From positions 620,001 to 684,000 of the forward strand of contig NZ_SBIV01000001.1 in assembly GCF_004765795.1 (NCBI RefSeq): a stretch of DNA of 64,000 bases. Reading direction: 5' to 3'. The stretch is from Halorussus marinus. GTDB taxonomy: Archaea; Halobacteriota; Halobacteria; Halobacteriales; Haladaptataceae. Both the position numbers and the translations under genes were made by a program. Of this stretch, positions 24,783-34,421 are shown piece after piece (the stretch's first letter is position 1; every line of letters starts with the position of its first letter). The notes beneath the pieces are model-generated. The model was given only the letters and a program-made list of their open reading frames with translations, was not told the origin of the DNA and searched no databases.

Positions 24783-26231
24783 ATGTCTCACAGACACACA
24801 ACGCGGGGCGAGCGGACCGACAGGGGGGTTACCCGGCGGCGATTCATCCAGGCCACCGGCGCGACCGGGGCGGTCGCGGCGTTCTCGGGGTACGCCCGCG
24901 CCCAGGACGACACCACCGTGGTCCAGTTCGCCTCCGACAGTCTGGCGAACGACAACAGCGAAACGCTCCAGCAGGCGCTGTACGACGCCGGCCTGTCAGA
25001 GAACATCGAACTGGACATCATCGCCGGCGCGTGGGAGACCGGCAGGCGACAGAACCAGTACCAGCAGTGGCTCTCGGCCGGCCGAAACGAGCCGGACCTG
25101 CTGATGATGGACAGTGGCTGGACCCAGCCGTTCATCGCACGCAAGCAGGTCCAGAACATGAGCGATCTCCTCCCGTCGGATCTCCAAGAGACCGTCAACT
25201 CCGACTATCAGGCCCGAGCGGTCGACAGCGTGACGGGGCCGGAGGGCGATCTGTACGGAGTTCCGATGTTCCTCGGCGTCCCGACGATGAACTACCGCAA
25301 GGATCTGGTCGAGGACGCCGGCTACGACACCAGCGGCTGGCAGACCGAGCCGCTGTCGTGGGAAGAGTTCTCGCAGGTCACCAGCGACGTGCTCGACCAG
25401 AACGACGACATCGACTACGGATTCACCTTCCAGGGGAAGGCCTACGAGGGGCTTGCCTGCTGTAACTTCAACGAGTGGATGAGCTCGTATGGCGGGGCGT
25501 ACTTCGGGGACCTCGACAACCTGTTCGGGCCGATCGGCGACCGGCCGATCACGATCAATCAGGATCAGGTCGTTCGGTCGCTCCGGATGGTCCGGACGTT
25601 CATCAACGGCTCGGACGACCCGGTCGCGCTCGACGGGTTCGCCGGAGACATCGCGCCGGAGGCCGTCCTGCAGTGGTCCGAAGAGCCCTCGCGCCAGCCG
25701 TTCACCAACGGCAACGCCGTGATGCACCGCAACTGGCCCTACGCCATCAACATCAACGGCAGCGAAGACGAGGGGTTCGGCGAGGATCTGGGCACGATGC
25801 CGATCCCCTCCGGGGTGTCGCCCGACGAGGCCGAATACGAGGGCACCGGCGGGGCGGCCGCGGCGCTCGGCGGCTGGAACCTCACCGTGAATCCGAACTC
25901 CCAGAAGAAAGACGCGGTCGTCGAGGTCATCGAGGCGATGTCCACCGACAGCTATCAGGCCGCGCAGTTCGAGGCGGTGGGATGGTTGCCGCCGAAACCG
26001 GCGGTGTACGACTCCGAGACGGTCCGGAACGTGCCCGTTCTGGGCCGGTACATCGACACGATCAAGGTGTCGGTCGAGAACGCGATCCCGCGGCCCGCCA
26101 CCGCGGTCTGGCCCCAGGAGTCCGAGCAGATCGCCCAGACGGTCAACAGCGTTCTCGCTCAGGAGTCCGAACCGGCGCCCGCGCTCGACCAACTGGCCGC
26201 GACCGTCGAGCAGATCGAACAGAGCGTCTGA
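24783..26231 (+). CDS. ABC transporter substrate-binding protein (carbohydrate, Tat-exported)
   Basis: Extracellular solute receptor of family 1 for a carbohydrate importer, 482 residues. A twin-arginine signal TRRRFIQATGATG is followed by a hydrophobic stretch and a likely AxA cleavage site (YARAQ). No lipobox Cys is present, so the mature protein is not a classical lipoprotein and may be retained by interaction with the permeases. The mature domain has the family's two-lobe features (PDLLMMDSGW, YGVPMFLGVPTMNYRKDL, NGNAVMHRNWPY). It is the first gene of a five-gene operon. Similarity to trehalose/maltose receptors is only general, so the ligand is open. Confidence 0.9.
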   Translation: MSHRHTTRGERTDRGVTRRRFIQATGATGAVAAFSGYARAQDDTTVVQFASDSLANDNSETLQQALYDAGLSENIELDIIAGAWETGRRQNQYQQWLSAGRNEPDLLMMDSGWTQPFIARKQVQNMSDLLPSDLQETVNSDYQARAVDSVTGPEGDLYGVPMFLGVPTMNYRKDLVEDAGYDTSGWQTEPLSWEEFSQVTSDVLDQNDDIDYGFTFQGKAYEGLACCNFNEWMSSYGGAYFGDLDNLFGPIGDRPITINQDQVVRSLRMVRTFINGSDDPVALDGFAGDIAPEAVLQWSEEPSRQPFTNGNAVMHRNWPYAININGSEDEGFGEDLGTMPIPSGVSPDEAEYEGTGGAAAALGGWNLTVNPNSQKKDAVVEVIEAMSTDSYQAAQFEAVGWLPPKPAVYDSETVRNVPVLGRYIDTIKVSVENAIPRPATAVWPQESEQIAQTVNSVLAQESEPAPALDQLAATVEQIEQSV

Positions 26232-26292
26232 TCACCTCGTTCGAGAGTTCACATGACAGTCGGTGACGACGCATGAATCGGAGGGACCGCTG

Positions 26293-27321
26293 ATGGGCGC
26301 AGAATCCGGCGAGACGCTTCGGGGCGGCGACAGGGGCGGCCCCTACGCCGCGACGGTCCGGTGGATGGAGAACCTGAGCGAGACGCAGTTCGCCTACCTG
26401 CTTTTGGTCCCGACGTTTCTCATCCTCGGACTCATCGCGTTCTGGCCGCTCGTTCGTACGTTCGACATGGCGTTGCACGCCGACGCGCTCGTCGGCCGGG
26501 CGCAACTCGGCGAGTACGTCGGTCTGAACAACTTCGTCGAACTGCTGACCGGCGAGCGCGACGCCTTGCTGGTCCGGCCGCTGTTGCCCGACGTCGCCGT
26601 CGACGCGACGTTCCCGTTCGTCCACTTCGACAACCTGTTCGTCAGCGCCATCTCCGCGACGCTGATCTTCAGCGTCGTCAGCGTGGCGTTCGAGACGGTG
26701 ATCGGGTTCGGGCAGGCGCTCGTGCTCGATCAGGACTTCCGGGGCCGTCGGTGGGTCCGGGTCGCCATCATCATCCCGTGGGCGGTTCCGATCGTGATTC
26801 AGGGGATGATCTTCTACCTCATGTTCCAGCCCGGCATCGGCTTCGGGGTCGACCTCGTCCAGCAACTCCCGTTTTTCTCGTTCTCGGAGACGCCGCTGGC
26901 CAACCCGGTCGACTCGATGGTCATCATCATCGTCGCCGACGTCTGGAAGACCTCGGCGTTCATGGCGTTGCTCATCCTCGCGGGCCTCCAGAGCATCGAC
27001 CGGAGCCTCTACGACGTGGCCCGCGTCTCGGGAGCCTCGAAGTGGCAACAGTTCAAGTACATCACGCTACCGCTCGTGTTCCCGACGGTGATGGTCGCGA
27101 TGCTGTTTCGGACCATCGCCGCGATGCGCATCTTCGGCGTCATCGAGACGGTCTCGGGCTGTAACGTGGTGCCGTCGCTGTCGTGTCTGGTCGTGACGAC
27201 GTTCAGCAACCGGATGTACGGCACGGCCGCGGCCGTCGCGTTCCTGACCGCGGCGATCATCGGGGCGCTGGTGCTGGTCTACATCTACAACTACGCGACG
27301 AGCGGACAGGAGGGGATCTGA
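26293..27321 (+). CDS. Carbohydrate ABC transporter permease 1
   Basis: MalF-type inner-membrane permease, 342 residues, about six membrane spans. The EAA coupling loop is visible as LYDVARVSGASKWQQF, which contacts the ATPase. The N-terminal ~30 residues are cytoplasmic and polar. ATG 26293 is preferred over GTG 26263 because GGAGG lies eight bases before it. It follows the binding-protein gene by 61 bases and precedes the second permease by one base. Confidence 0.9.
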   Translation: MGAESGETLRGGDRGGPYAATVRWMENLSETQFAYLLLVPTFLILGLIAFWPLVRTFDMALHADALVGRAQLGEYVGLNNFVELLTGERDALLVRPLLPDVAVDATFPFVHFDNLFVSAISATLIFSVVSVAFETVIGFGQALVLDQDFRGRRWVRVAIIIPWAVPIVIQGMIFYLMFQPGIGFGVDLVQQLPFFSFSETPLANPVDSMVIIIVADVWKTSAFMALLILAGLQSIDRSLYDVARVSGASKWQQFKYITLPLVFPTVMVAMLFRTIAAMRIFGVIETVSGCNVVPSLSCLVVTTFSNRMYGTAAAVAFLTAAIIGALVLVYIYNYATSGQEGI

Positions 27322-27322
27322 G

Positions 27323-28312
27323 ATGGCGACCGAGACGCCGGTCGACGACGAGGTCGACCGCGGCCCGTTCGAGCGGTGGGTTCGCCGAGTCATCAGGAAC
27401 CCAGAGCGGGCCTACCGGGCGATGTTCTACACCGCCATGATCGTCTTCCTGTTCACGACGCTGTTCCCGTTTTACTGGCTGTTGGTGCTGGCGCTGACGC
27501 CGTTCAACCGGCTCGCGAACGTCGGGCTGTTCCCGAACGGGTTCAACCCCGAGGCGTTCGTCCGGATCTTCGAGATCCTGCCGTTCCACATCTACATGCT
27601 CAACAGCTTCATCCTCGCGGCGATGACGACCGTGTTCGTGCTGGTGATCGCGAGCCTCGCGGGCTACGTGTTCGGCCGGCTCCAGTTCCCGGGCCGGGGG
27701 CCGCTCATGCTGGCGGTGCTCGCGATCTCGTACTTCCCGCCGGCGGCGTTCCTGTTGCCGCTGTTCCGACTGTTCAACGGCAACGTCACGATCGGGCTGT
27801 TCGGCGCGTCGATCTCGAGCCCGAACCTGTTCAACACGCCGTGGGCGATGGTGCTCCCGTTCAGCGCGCTGTTCATGCCGCTGTCGATCTTCATCCTCAC
27901 GACGTTCTACGGCCAGATTCCCGACGGTCTGGAGGACGCCGCCCGCATCGAGGGGACGACCCGGCTCGGGGCGCTCTTCCGGGTGATCGTCCCGCTGTCG
28001 GCGCCCGGGGTCGCGACCGCCGGCGTGCTGACGTTCATCATGGTGTACAACGAGTTTTTCTTCTCGTTTCTGATGAACGACGGCCAGATCCCCGAGATGC
28101 TGTACGAGAGCGGCAAGCTCCTCTACCTCTCGAACGAGAACCACTGGGCGCCCCTCCTGAAGGGCATCCTCGGCTTCCAAGGCCAGTACACGCAACTGTA
28201 CAACCTGATGGCCGCCGCGAGCATCGTCGGCGTGCTCCCCGTGGCGGTCCTCGTCGTGGTCGCACAGGAGAAGATCGTCAGCGGCCTCACGCAAGGCGCA
28301 CTCAAAGAGTAA
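27323..28312 (+). CDS. Carbohydrate ABC transporter permease 2
   Basis: MalG-type permease, 329 residues with six predicted spans. The EAA-like loop LEDAARIEGTTRLGALF near residue 210 is the site of ATPase contact. It forms the heterodimeric channel with the preceding permease. A GGAGGGG ribosome-binding site lies a few bases upstream of ATG 27323. The gene is tightly packed in the operon (one base after permease 1 and two bases before the ATPase). Confidence 0.9.
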   Translation: MATETPVDDEVDRGPFERWVRRVIRNPERAYRAMFYTAMIVFLFTTLFPFYWLLVLALTPFNRLANVGLFPNGFNPEAFVRIFEILPFHIYMLNSFILAAMTTVFVLVIASLAGYVFGRLQFPGRGPLMLAVLAISYFPPAAFLLPLFRLFNGNVTIGLFGASISSPNLFNTPWAMVLPFSALFMPLSIFILTTFYGQIPDGLEDAARIEGTTRLGALFRVIVPLSAPGVATAGVLTFIMVYNEFFFSFLMNDGQIPEMLYESGKLLYLSNENHWAPLLKGILGFQGQYTQLYNLMAAASIVGVLPVAVLVVVAQEKIVSGLTQGALKE

Positions 28313-28314
28313 CC

Positions 28315-29508
28315 ATGGGACGAGTCACACTCAGCAACGTCACGAAACGCTACGGCGACGTCACCGCGGTCGAAGAGATGAACCTCGACATCCAGGACGG
28401 CGAGTTCGTCACCTTCGTCGGCCCCTCGGGGTGTGGGAAGTCGACCACGCTGGAGACGATCGCCGGACTGACCACCCCGACCAGCGGGACCATCACCATC
28501 GCGGGCCGGGAGGTCACGAACCTGCCGCCCAAAGACAGGGGGATCGCGATGGTGTTCCAGAACATCGCGCTGTTCCCGCACATGGACGTCTACGACAACG
28601 TCAGCTTCGGGCTCCGGCTCAGGGACTACCCCAAAGAGGAGATCGACCGCCGGGTCGAGCGCGCCGCCGACATCGTCCAGTTGGAAGGGATGCTAGAGCG
28701 GATGCCCGACGAGATGTCTGGCGGCCAGCGCCAGCGGGTCGCGATCGCGCGAGCGATCGTGCGCGAGCCCGAGGTGTTCCTGATGGACGAGCCGCTGGCG
28801 AACCTCGACGCGAAGCTCCGTGTCCACATGCGGACCGAACTCCAGCGGCTCCACAAGGAACTGGACACGACCATCATCTACGTCACCCACGATCAGGCCG
28901 AGGCGATGACGATGTCCGATCGGATCGCGGTCATCGACGGCGGCCACCTCCAGCAGATCGCGCCGCCGCTGACCTGCTACAACGAGCCGGCGAACCTGTT
29001 CGTCGCGGGCTTTATCGGATCGCCCTCGATGAACTTCGTCGAGGCCGAAGTCACCGCGAGCGGACTCCTCACGCGGGACTTCGACGTGGAGTTCGACCCG
29101 ACACAGCTCTCGGAGATCGCCGAGGGCGACGCGGTGACGCTCGGCGTCCGCCCCGAGGACGTCTACCTCCGCGAGGACCGCGAGACCGTCGCCAACCCGA
29201 CTCAGCCGATCCCGGCTCGGACCGACGTGCTGGAGCCGATGGGCGACGAGATCTTCGTCTACCTCCTGACGGGCGACGGCGACGCACAGATGGAGATCGA
29301 CGCCGAGGCCGAGGCGCCCCAGAACCAGCTCCTGATGAGCGTCGACCCGGCTTCGGACGTGGCGGCCGACACCGATGTCGAAGTGGTGCTCGACCGCGAG
29401 CGCATCCACCTGTTCGACACCGAGTCCGGCGAGGCGCTCAGCCACGGCCTCGAGTTCGCGACGGTCGAGCCCGGTCGGACCGGCACCGAAGCGGAGGGCG
29501 ACGACTGA
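28315..29508 (+). CDS. ABC transporter ATP-binding protein (MalK/UgpC type)
   Basis: ATPase that powers the sugar importer, 397 residues. Walker A is GPSGCGKST (36-44), the signature is MSGGQRQR, Walker B is VFLMDEPLANLDAKLR, and the H-loop is YVTHDQAEAM. The C-terminal ~130 residues form the regulatory TOBE/OB domain typical of MalK-type subunits (VTLGVRPEDVYL). The tail is Glu/Asp-rich. Its stop overlaps the start of the small membrane protein by one base. Confidence 0.93.
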   Translation: MGRVTLSNVTKRYGDVTAVEEMNLDIQDGEFVTFVGPSGCGKSTTLETIAGLTTPTSGTITIAGREVTNLPPKDRGIAMVFQNIALFPHMDVYDNVSFGLRLRDYPKEEIDRRVERAADIVQLEGMLERMPDEMSGGQRQRVAIARAIVREPEVFLMDEPLANLDAKLRVHMRTELQRLHKELDTTIIYVTHDQAEAMTMSDRIAVIDGGHLQQIAPPLTCYNEPANLFVAGFIGSPSMNFVEAEVTASGLLTRDFDVEFDPTQLSEIAEGDAVTLGVRPEDVYLREDRETVANPTQPIPARTDVLEPMGDEIFVYLLTGDGDAQMEIDAEAEAPQNQLLMSVDPASDVAADTDVEVVLDRERIHLFDTESGEALSHGLEFATVEPGRTGTEAEGDD

Positions 29509-29711
29509 TGGTGACGACTTTCGGGTGGTTCTATCTGGTCGGGGGCACCGTCCTGTTTTTCTTCTGGGCGTACGGCATCGTCTCGTTCGCGCTCGACGTG
29601 AAGAACAAGTTCGTTCCGGCGGCCAAGCAGTGGCGTGACTCGCGAAAGCGGGCGCGGGCCGACGCGGAGGCCGAGGCCGAACGCGAAGAGACCGAACGGC
29701 AGTTGTACTAG
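29508..29711 (+). CDS. Small membrane protein of the ABC operon
   Basis: A 67-residue protein with one strongly hydrophobic span (VGGTVLFFFWAYGIVSFAL) followed by a highly charged helix rich in Arg, Ala and Glu (RKRARADAEAEAEREETER). The ATG overlaps the ATPase stop (TGATG), so it is translationally coupled as the last gene of the importer operon. It could assist assembly or regulate the importer; no characterised homologue is known to me. The start codon and membrane span make it likely real despite its size. Confidence 0.75.
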   Translation: MVTTFGWFYLVGGTVLFFFWAYGIVSFALDVKNKFVPAAKQWRDSRKRARADAEAEAEREETERQLY

Positions 29712-29835
29712 ATGGTCGGGAAACGCGCCGCCCGGCGTCGGGTCGCGACCTATCGGGGGTCGCGACGTGACCGCGGCCTGACGAACGGGCGAAGGGAAAC
29801 ACCTAACAACAACTCACGGTTGGCTACGACTAGTT

Positions 29836-30909
29836 ATGACTGGATCGAGTGAGTTGGTCCGGGTGGGGTTCGTCGGGTTGGGGAACATCGGTCACTACCA
29901 CGCAGACCGCGTCGTCGAACTGTCGGGCGTCGACATTGCGGGCGGCGTCGACATCAACCCGGAGGCCCGGGCTCGCTTCGCCGAGAAGTACGGCGTCGAG
30001 TCGTTCGAGAGCTACGAGGTCCTCTACGAGTCGGACGTCGACGCGGTCGTGGTCACGACCCCGAACAAGTTCCACGAGGAGTACGCGGTGGCCGCGCTCC
30101 GGGCGGGCCTCGACGTCCTGCTGGAAAAGCCCCTCGCTCACTCGCTCGAGAGCGCCGAACGCATCGCGGAGGCGGCCCGCAACGCCGAGGGCTTCTGCAT
30201 GGTCGGGTTCCACAACCGGTTTCGGAATCCGATCGAGGTCATCAAAGGGTACCAGGAGTCGGGACGGTTCGGCGAGACCCGTCACGTCGAGGCCAACATC
30301 GTCCGCCGGCGGGGGATCCCCGGCCGGGGATCGTGGTTCACGAACGACGACATCGCGGGCGGGGGCGCGCTCATCGACATCGGCGTCCACGCCATCGATC
30401 TGGCGCTACACTTCCACGACTTCCCGACCGTGACCGAAGTCACCGGCACCATCCGGTCGCAGTTCGGCTCCCGCGAGGACTACGCCTATCTGGAGATGTG
30501 GGGCGAGGACACCCAGTCGGGGGAGTTCTCGGTCGACGACTCGGTGAGCGCGTTCCTGCGGTGTGCGGACGGCAAGACGGTCTCGCTCGAAGTGGCGTGG
30601 GCCGCCAACCGCGCGCCGAACGAGGAGTTCGTGATCCGGGGCACCGACGCGGGCGCGTGCTTCGACAAGGCCGACGACTCGCTCACGCTCTACGAGACGG
30701 GCCGGCAGGGTACCGACCACTTCTCGGACTCCCAGATCGAGACGCGCCACGAGGACCCCCACAAGGCCGAACAGCGGAGCTTCTTCGACGCGGTTCGGAC
30801 CGGAACCCCGCCCGGGCGAAACACGGTCGAGCAGGCCCTGGAGGTCCAGCGGGTCATCGACGGCGTCTACCGCTCGAACGCACAAGAGCGCGCGATCCAG
30901 CTGGGATAA
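29836..30909 (+). CDS. Gfo/Idh/MocA-family oxidoreductase
   Basis: NAD(P)-dependent dehydrogenase of sugars, inositols or related polyols, 357 residues. The Rossmann motif GFVGLGNIGHYHADR is at the N-terminus, the EKPLA motif (LLEKPLAHS) carries the conserved Lys, and GGGALIDIGVHAIDL carries the conserved Asp/His pair of the active site. It lies 124 bases after the ABC operon on the same strand and could oxidise the imported sugar. A promoter-like AACACCTAACAAC lies ~30-40 bases upstream, so it may have its own transcript. Confidence 0.9.
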   Translation: MTGSSELVRVGFVGLGNIGHYHADRVVELSGVDIAGGVDINPEARARFAEKYGVESFESYEVLYESDVDAVVVTTPNKFHEEYAVAALRAGLDVLLEKPLAHSLESAERIAEAARNAEGFCMVGFHNRFRNPIEVIKGYQESGRFGETRHVEANIVRRRGIPGRGSWFTNDDIAGGGALIDIGVHAIDLALHFHDFPTVTEVTGTIRSQFGSREDYAYLEMWGEDTQSGEFSVDDSVSAFLRCADGKTVSLEVAWAANRAPNEEFVIRGTDAGACFDKADDSLTLYETGRQGTDHFSDSQIETRHEDPHKAEQRSFFDAVRTGTPPGRNTVEQALEVQRVIDGVYRSNAQERAIQLG

Positions 30910-30980
30910 CCGCCAGGGACCGACGAGGCCGCCGACCGAAGCACAACCCCAAAGACGCCGACGCCCCGACTACCAGACGA

Positions 30981-31523
30981 ATGTACGAGGTCGAACTGAA
31001 GGTCCGCGCCGACCACGACCGGGTCCGCGACCGGCTCGCCGACCGCGACGCCGATCCCGTCGACGAGGTGACACAGATCGACACTTACTACGACGCGCCC
31101 CACCGCGAGTTCGCCGAGACCGACGAGGCCCTGCGGCTCCGAGAGGAGACGACCGCGGCCGGCGAGGCGTCCACCGAACTCACCTACAAGGGGCCGCTGG
31201 TGGAGGCCGAGTCGAAGACCCGCCGGGAGATCGAGACCGCGGTCGCCGACGGCGAGGCGGCCGCGGAAATCTTCGAGGCGCTCGGGTTCGAGCCCGCGGC
31301 GACGGTCCGCAAGGAGCGCGAGCGGTTCGCCCTTGACGGCTACACCGTCACGCTCGACGCGGTCGAGGGGCTGGGCGAGTTCGTCGAGGTCGAGACCGAC
31401 GCCGAGGAGAAGGGCGTCGAATCCGCCCGAGAAGGTGCGATCGAGGTGCTCGCGGCACTCGGACTCGACGCCGACGATCAGATCCGGACGTCGTATCTCG
31501 GCCTGTTGCTCGCCGGCGAGTGA
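30981..31523 (+). CDS. cyaB: Class IV adenylate cyclase / CYTH-domain protein
   Basis: A 180-residue CYTH (triphosphate tunnel) protein. The N-terminal MYEVELKVRAD provides the E-x-E-x-K metal/phosphate motif, and the tunnel strands carry alternating acidic and basic residues (LRLREETT, ELTYKGP, SKTRREIETAV). Family members make cAMP or hydrolyse inorganic or thiamine triphosphate; the archaeal role is unsettled. It starts 71 bases after the oxidoreductase; no operon partner is evident. Confidence 0.88.
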   Translation: MYEVELKVRADHDRVRDRLADRDADPVDEVTQIDTYYDAPHREFAETDEALRLREETTAAGEASTELTYKGPLVEAESKTRREIETAVADGEAAAEIFEALGFEPAATVRKERERFALDGYTVTLDAVEGLGEFVEVETDAEEKGVESAREGAIEVLAALGLDADDQIRTSYLGLLLAGE

Positions 31524-31580
31524 GAGACTCGGGGCGGGAGATAACTGGTAGTCATTTTACGGGACGGAACCGTTTCCGCA

Positions 31581-31589
31581 AGTTATAGA
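31581..31589 (+). promoter_or_regulatory. TATA box of the methionine adenosyltransferase gene
   Basis: AGTTATAGA at 31581-31589 is centred about 28 bases before the ATG at 31614, consistent with leaderless transcription of the gene. Confidence 0.55.
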
Positions 31590-31613
31590 TTCCGGCGCCG
31601 GGAAGACCGAGTA

Positions 31614-32825
31614 ATGACTGACAGGAACATCGAAGTCGAACCCATCGACCGACCGGCGGTCGAGGACCAGGAGATCGAGATCGTCGAGCGGAAGGGGCTG
31701 GGCCACCCGGATTCGATCTCCGACGGCATCGCCGAGAGCGTCTCTCGGGCGCTCGCGCAGGCGTACCTCGATCGAGTGGGGAAGGTGCTCCACTACAACA
31801 CCGACGAGACACAACTCGTCGCGGGCCGGGCCGACCCCGCGTTCGGGGGCGGGGAGATGATCGATCCGATCTATCTGCTCATCGTCGGTCGCGCGACCAA
31901 AGAGTACGAGGGCCTCACCATCCCGACCGGGAAGATCGCGCTGGAGGCGGCCCGCGAGTACATCGACGAGCACTTCCCCGAACTCGAGTTCGGGACCGAC
32001 ATCATCGTCGACGTGAAGCTCGGAGAGGGAAGCGGCGACCTCAAGGAGGTCTTCGGCGAGGAGGGCGCGACCGTTCCGATGGCGAACGACACCAGCTTCG
32101 GCGTGGGCCACGCGCCGCTGACCGAGACCGAACAGATCGTGTTGAACGCCGAACGCCGGCTCAACGGCGAGTTCGCCGACGACGACCCCGCGCTCGGTCA
32201 GGACGTGAAGATCATGGGCAAACGCGAGGGCGACAGCATCGACATCACGGTCGCGGCGGCGCTGATCGACAAGTACGTCGACGACCGCGCGGCCTACGAC
32301 GAGACCGTCGAGTCGATCCGGGAGTTCGTCCGCGAGGTCGCGACCGAGTACACCGACCGCGAGGTGACCGTCTACGTCAACACCGCCGACACCGACGGCG
32401 AGGGCGAGGAGAACGTCTACCTCACGACCACCGGTACCAGCGCCGAGATGGGCGACGACGGCTCGGTCGGTCGGGGCAACCGCTCGAACGGGCTCATCAC
32501 CCCGAACCGGTCGATGTCGATGGAGGCCACCTCGGGCAAAAACCCCGTCAACCACATCGGGAAGATCTACAACCTGCTCGGGACCCAGATCGCCGAGTCG
32601 GTCGTCGCCGAGGTCGACGGGATCCGGGACCTCCGGATCCGACTGCTCAGTCAGATCGGCCGCCCCATCGACCAGCCCCACGTCGCCGACGCGGAGGTCG
32701 TCACCGCCGACGGCGTCGCGCTGTCGGACATCGAGGCCGACATCGCGGCCATCATCGACCGCGAGCTCGCCGACGTCACCTCGATCACCGAGCGGGTGAT
32801 CGACGGCGAGCTGTCGACGTTCTGA
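31614..32825 (+). CDS. mat: Archaeal S-adenosylmethionine synthetase
   Basis: Makes S-adenosylmethionine from methionine and ATP, 403 residues, the archaeal type only distantly related to bacterial MetK. Diagnostic stretches include [46 protein letters not shown] and [16 protein letters not shown], which form the ATP and polyphosphate site. A TATA box lies ~28 bases upstream. The S-adenosylhomocysteine-recycling gene ahcY lies at 60.5 kb, completing the methyl cycle within this window. Confidence 0.96.
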   Translation: MTDRNIEVEPIDRPAVEDQEIEIVERKGLGHPDSISDGIAESVSRALAQAYLDRVGKVLHYNTDETQLVAGRADPAFGGGEMIDPIYLLIVGRATKEYEGLTIPTGKIALEAAREYIDEHFPELEFGTDIIVDVKLGEGSGDLKEVFGEEGATVPMANDTSFGVGHAPLTETEQIVLNAERRLNGEFADDDPALGQDVKIMGKREGDSIDITVAAALIDKYVDDRAAYDETVESIREFVREVATEYTDREVTVYVNTADTDGEGEENVYLTTTGTSAEMGDDGSVGRGNRSNGLITPNRSMSMEATSGKNPVNHIGKIYNLLGTQIAESVVAEVDGIRDLRIRLLSQIGRPIDQPHVADAEVVTADGVALSDIEADIAAIIDRELADVTSITERVIDGELSTF

Positions 32826-32894
32826 GGCGGGCGAGCGTCGTCGGCGCGTCGGCCAACCGAAGGCCGTTTATCCGGCTCGCGTCTACGGGGGGAC

Positions 32895-34076
32895 ATGCGA
32901 CCCCCGGAAGCCGACACCGTCCTGGTCCGTCACGCGGACGTGGGCGTCAAGAGCGGGAAGGTGCAGGCCGAGATGGAGCGGCGGCTCCGGGACAACCTCG
33001 AAGCGATCGTCGAGGATCGGGGCGTCGACGCGACGGTCGAGCGCCGGTGGTCCCGGCTGTTCGTCCACGCCGACCCCGAGAGCGTCGACGCGGCCACCGA
33101 CGCCGCGACCGACACCTTCGGCGTCCGGTCGGCCAGCCCCGCGCTCGTGGTGCCGGCCGAGGCCGACGCGATCGTGTCGGCGCTCGGCCGGACCGCCCGC
33201 GAGCACCGCGGGGCGGTCGGGGATACCTTCGCCGTCGACGCCCGCCGTGCGGGGACGACCGACGCCCACCCGTTCACGAGCAAGGACCTCGAAAACGAGG
33301 CCGGGGCGGCGGTCTTCGAGGCGCTCGACGATCCCGAGGTCGATCTGGACGACCCCGATGCGGTCTTCTACGTCGAGTGTCGCGAAGACGAGGCGTACGT
33401 GTTCACCGAGAAGCGGCCCGGTCCCGGCGGGCTTCCGCTCGGGACGCAGGCGCCGGTCGTCGCGCTGGTGAGCGGCGGCATCGACTCGCCGGTCGCGGCG
33501 TGGGAGCTGATGAAGCGGGGCTCGCCAATCGTGCCCGTCTACCTCGAACTCGGCGACTACGGCGGCGCCGACCACGAGGCCCGCGCGATGGAGACGGTCC
33601 GGCGGCTCCGGGAGTACGCCCCCAACTTCGAGCTGGCGATCCGGAAGGTTCCCGCGGGCGACGTCATGGACCTGCTCGCCGAGGAGGTCGGACCCGCCCG
33701 GATGCTGGTGTATCGCCAGTTCATGTACCGGGTCGCCGAGCACGTCGCCCGCGAGGTCAACGCCGCCGGCATCGTGACCGGCGAGGCGATCGGCCAGAAG
33801 TCCTCTCAGACCACTCGGAACCTCGGGGCGACGAGTCAGGCGACCGCGCTGCCGATCCACCGTCCGCTGTTGACGATGGACAAGTCCGAGATCACCGAGC
33901 GTGCCCGCCGGATCGGCACGTACCGGGACTCGACGATCCCCGCGGGATGCAACCGGATCGCACCCGACTACCCCGAGACGAACGCCACGCTCGAAATCGT
34001 CGAGAACGCCCGGCCGGCGGGGCTGTTCGAGCGCGCCCGCGAGGCGGCCGAGGACGCGACGGTCGTCGAGGTCTGA
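32895..34076 (+). CDS. thiI: tRNA 4-thiouridine synthase ThiI
   Basis: Adds sulfur to uridine-8 of tRNA, 393 residues. It has the ferredoxin-like/THUMP region (~1-170) and a PP-loop AMP-forming domain with SGGIDS at 193-198. The conserved Cys352 lies in PAGCNRIAP. The C-terminal rhodanese domain of the E. coli enzyme is absent, as in most archaea, so a different sulfur donor is implied. The start follows a TATA-like CGTTTATCCGG ~25 bases upstream. Confidence 0.93.
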   Translation: MRPPEADTVLVRHADVGVKSGKVQAEMERRLRDNLEAIVEDRGVDATVERRWSRLFVHADPESVDAATDAATDTFGVRSASPALVVPAEADAIVSALGRTAREHRGAVGDTFAVDARRAGTTDAHPFTSKDLENEAGAAVFEALDDPEVDLDDPDAVFYVECREDEAYVFTEKRPGPGGLPLGTQAPVVALVSGGIDSPVAAWELMKRGSPIVPVYLELGDYGGADHEARAMETVRRLREYAPNFELAIRKVPAGDVMDLLAEEVGPARMLVYRQFMYRVAEHVAREVNAAGIVTGEAIGQKSSQTTRNLGATSQATALPIHRPLLTMDKSEITERARRIGTYRDSTIPAGCNRIAPDYPETNATLEIVENARPAGLFERAREAAEDATVVEV

Positions 34077-34088
34077 TCGGGGCCGTCG

Positions 34089-34271
34089 TTACGACTCGTC
34101 GCCGTGGACGGCCAGCGTCAGCATCGAAAGAACCACGACGACGGGAATCAGTACCTCGACGTACGTCCCGAACGAGTCGGACCCGCCGTACAGATACGAC
34201 GCGCCGGCGCCGAGCAGACCGACGACGGCGACGCCGCGCAGGAACGTCCGGCTCTCGCCCGTGTTCGTCAC
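34089..34271 (-). CDS. Small two-span membrane protein
   Basis: A 60-residue protein with two hydrophobic segments (FLRGVAVVGLLGAGASYLYGG and VEVLIPVVVVLSMLTLAV) and short charged ends. It is convergent with thiI and divergent from the DUF5804-like gene. The minus-strand promoter would sit around CCCTTTGGTGCTAATC at ~34290-34305. It resembles other small haloarchaeal membrane proteins; no family function is known. Confidence 0.65.
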   Translation of the reverse strand: MTNTGESRTFLRGVAVVGLLGAGASYLYGGSDSFGTYVEVLIPVVVVLSMLTLAVHGDES

Positions 34272-34421
34272 GTCCGACGTGTTTCCAGATTAGCACCAAA
34301 GGGCTTACGTGTTCGATGTGGGCGCGACTCCGGGAGCGCTCGGAACAGACCCGTTCCTGCGGCCGACGTCTCCCGGCCGCCGAACGAAATCGCTTTACGG
34401 CGCAGATTCCTTCCACAGCGT

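Noticed and set aside
29712-29852. A 46-codon Arg-rich frame beginning right after the small membrane protein gene and running into the oxidoreductase start
   Set aside because: Very basic composition unlike haloarchaeal proteins, no ribosome-binding site, and it covers the promoter region of the oxidoreductase gene.
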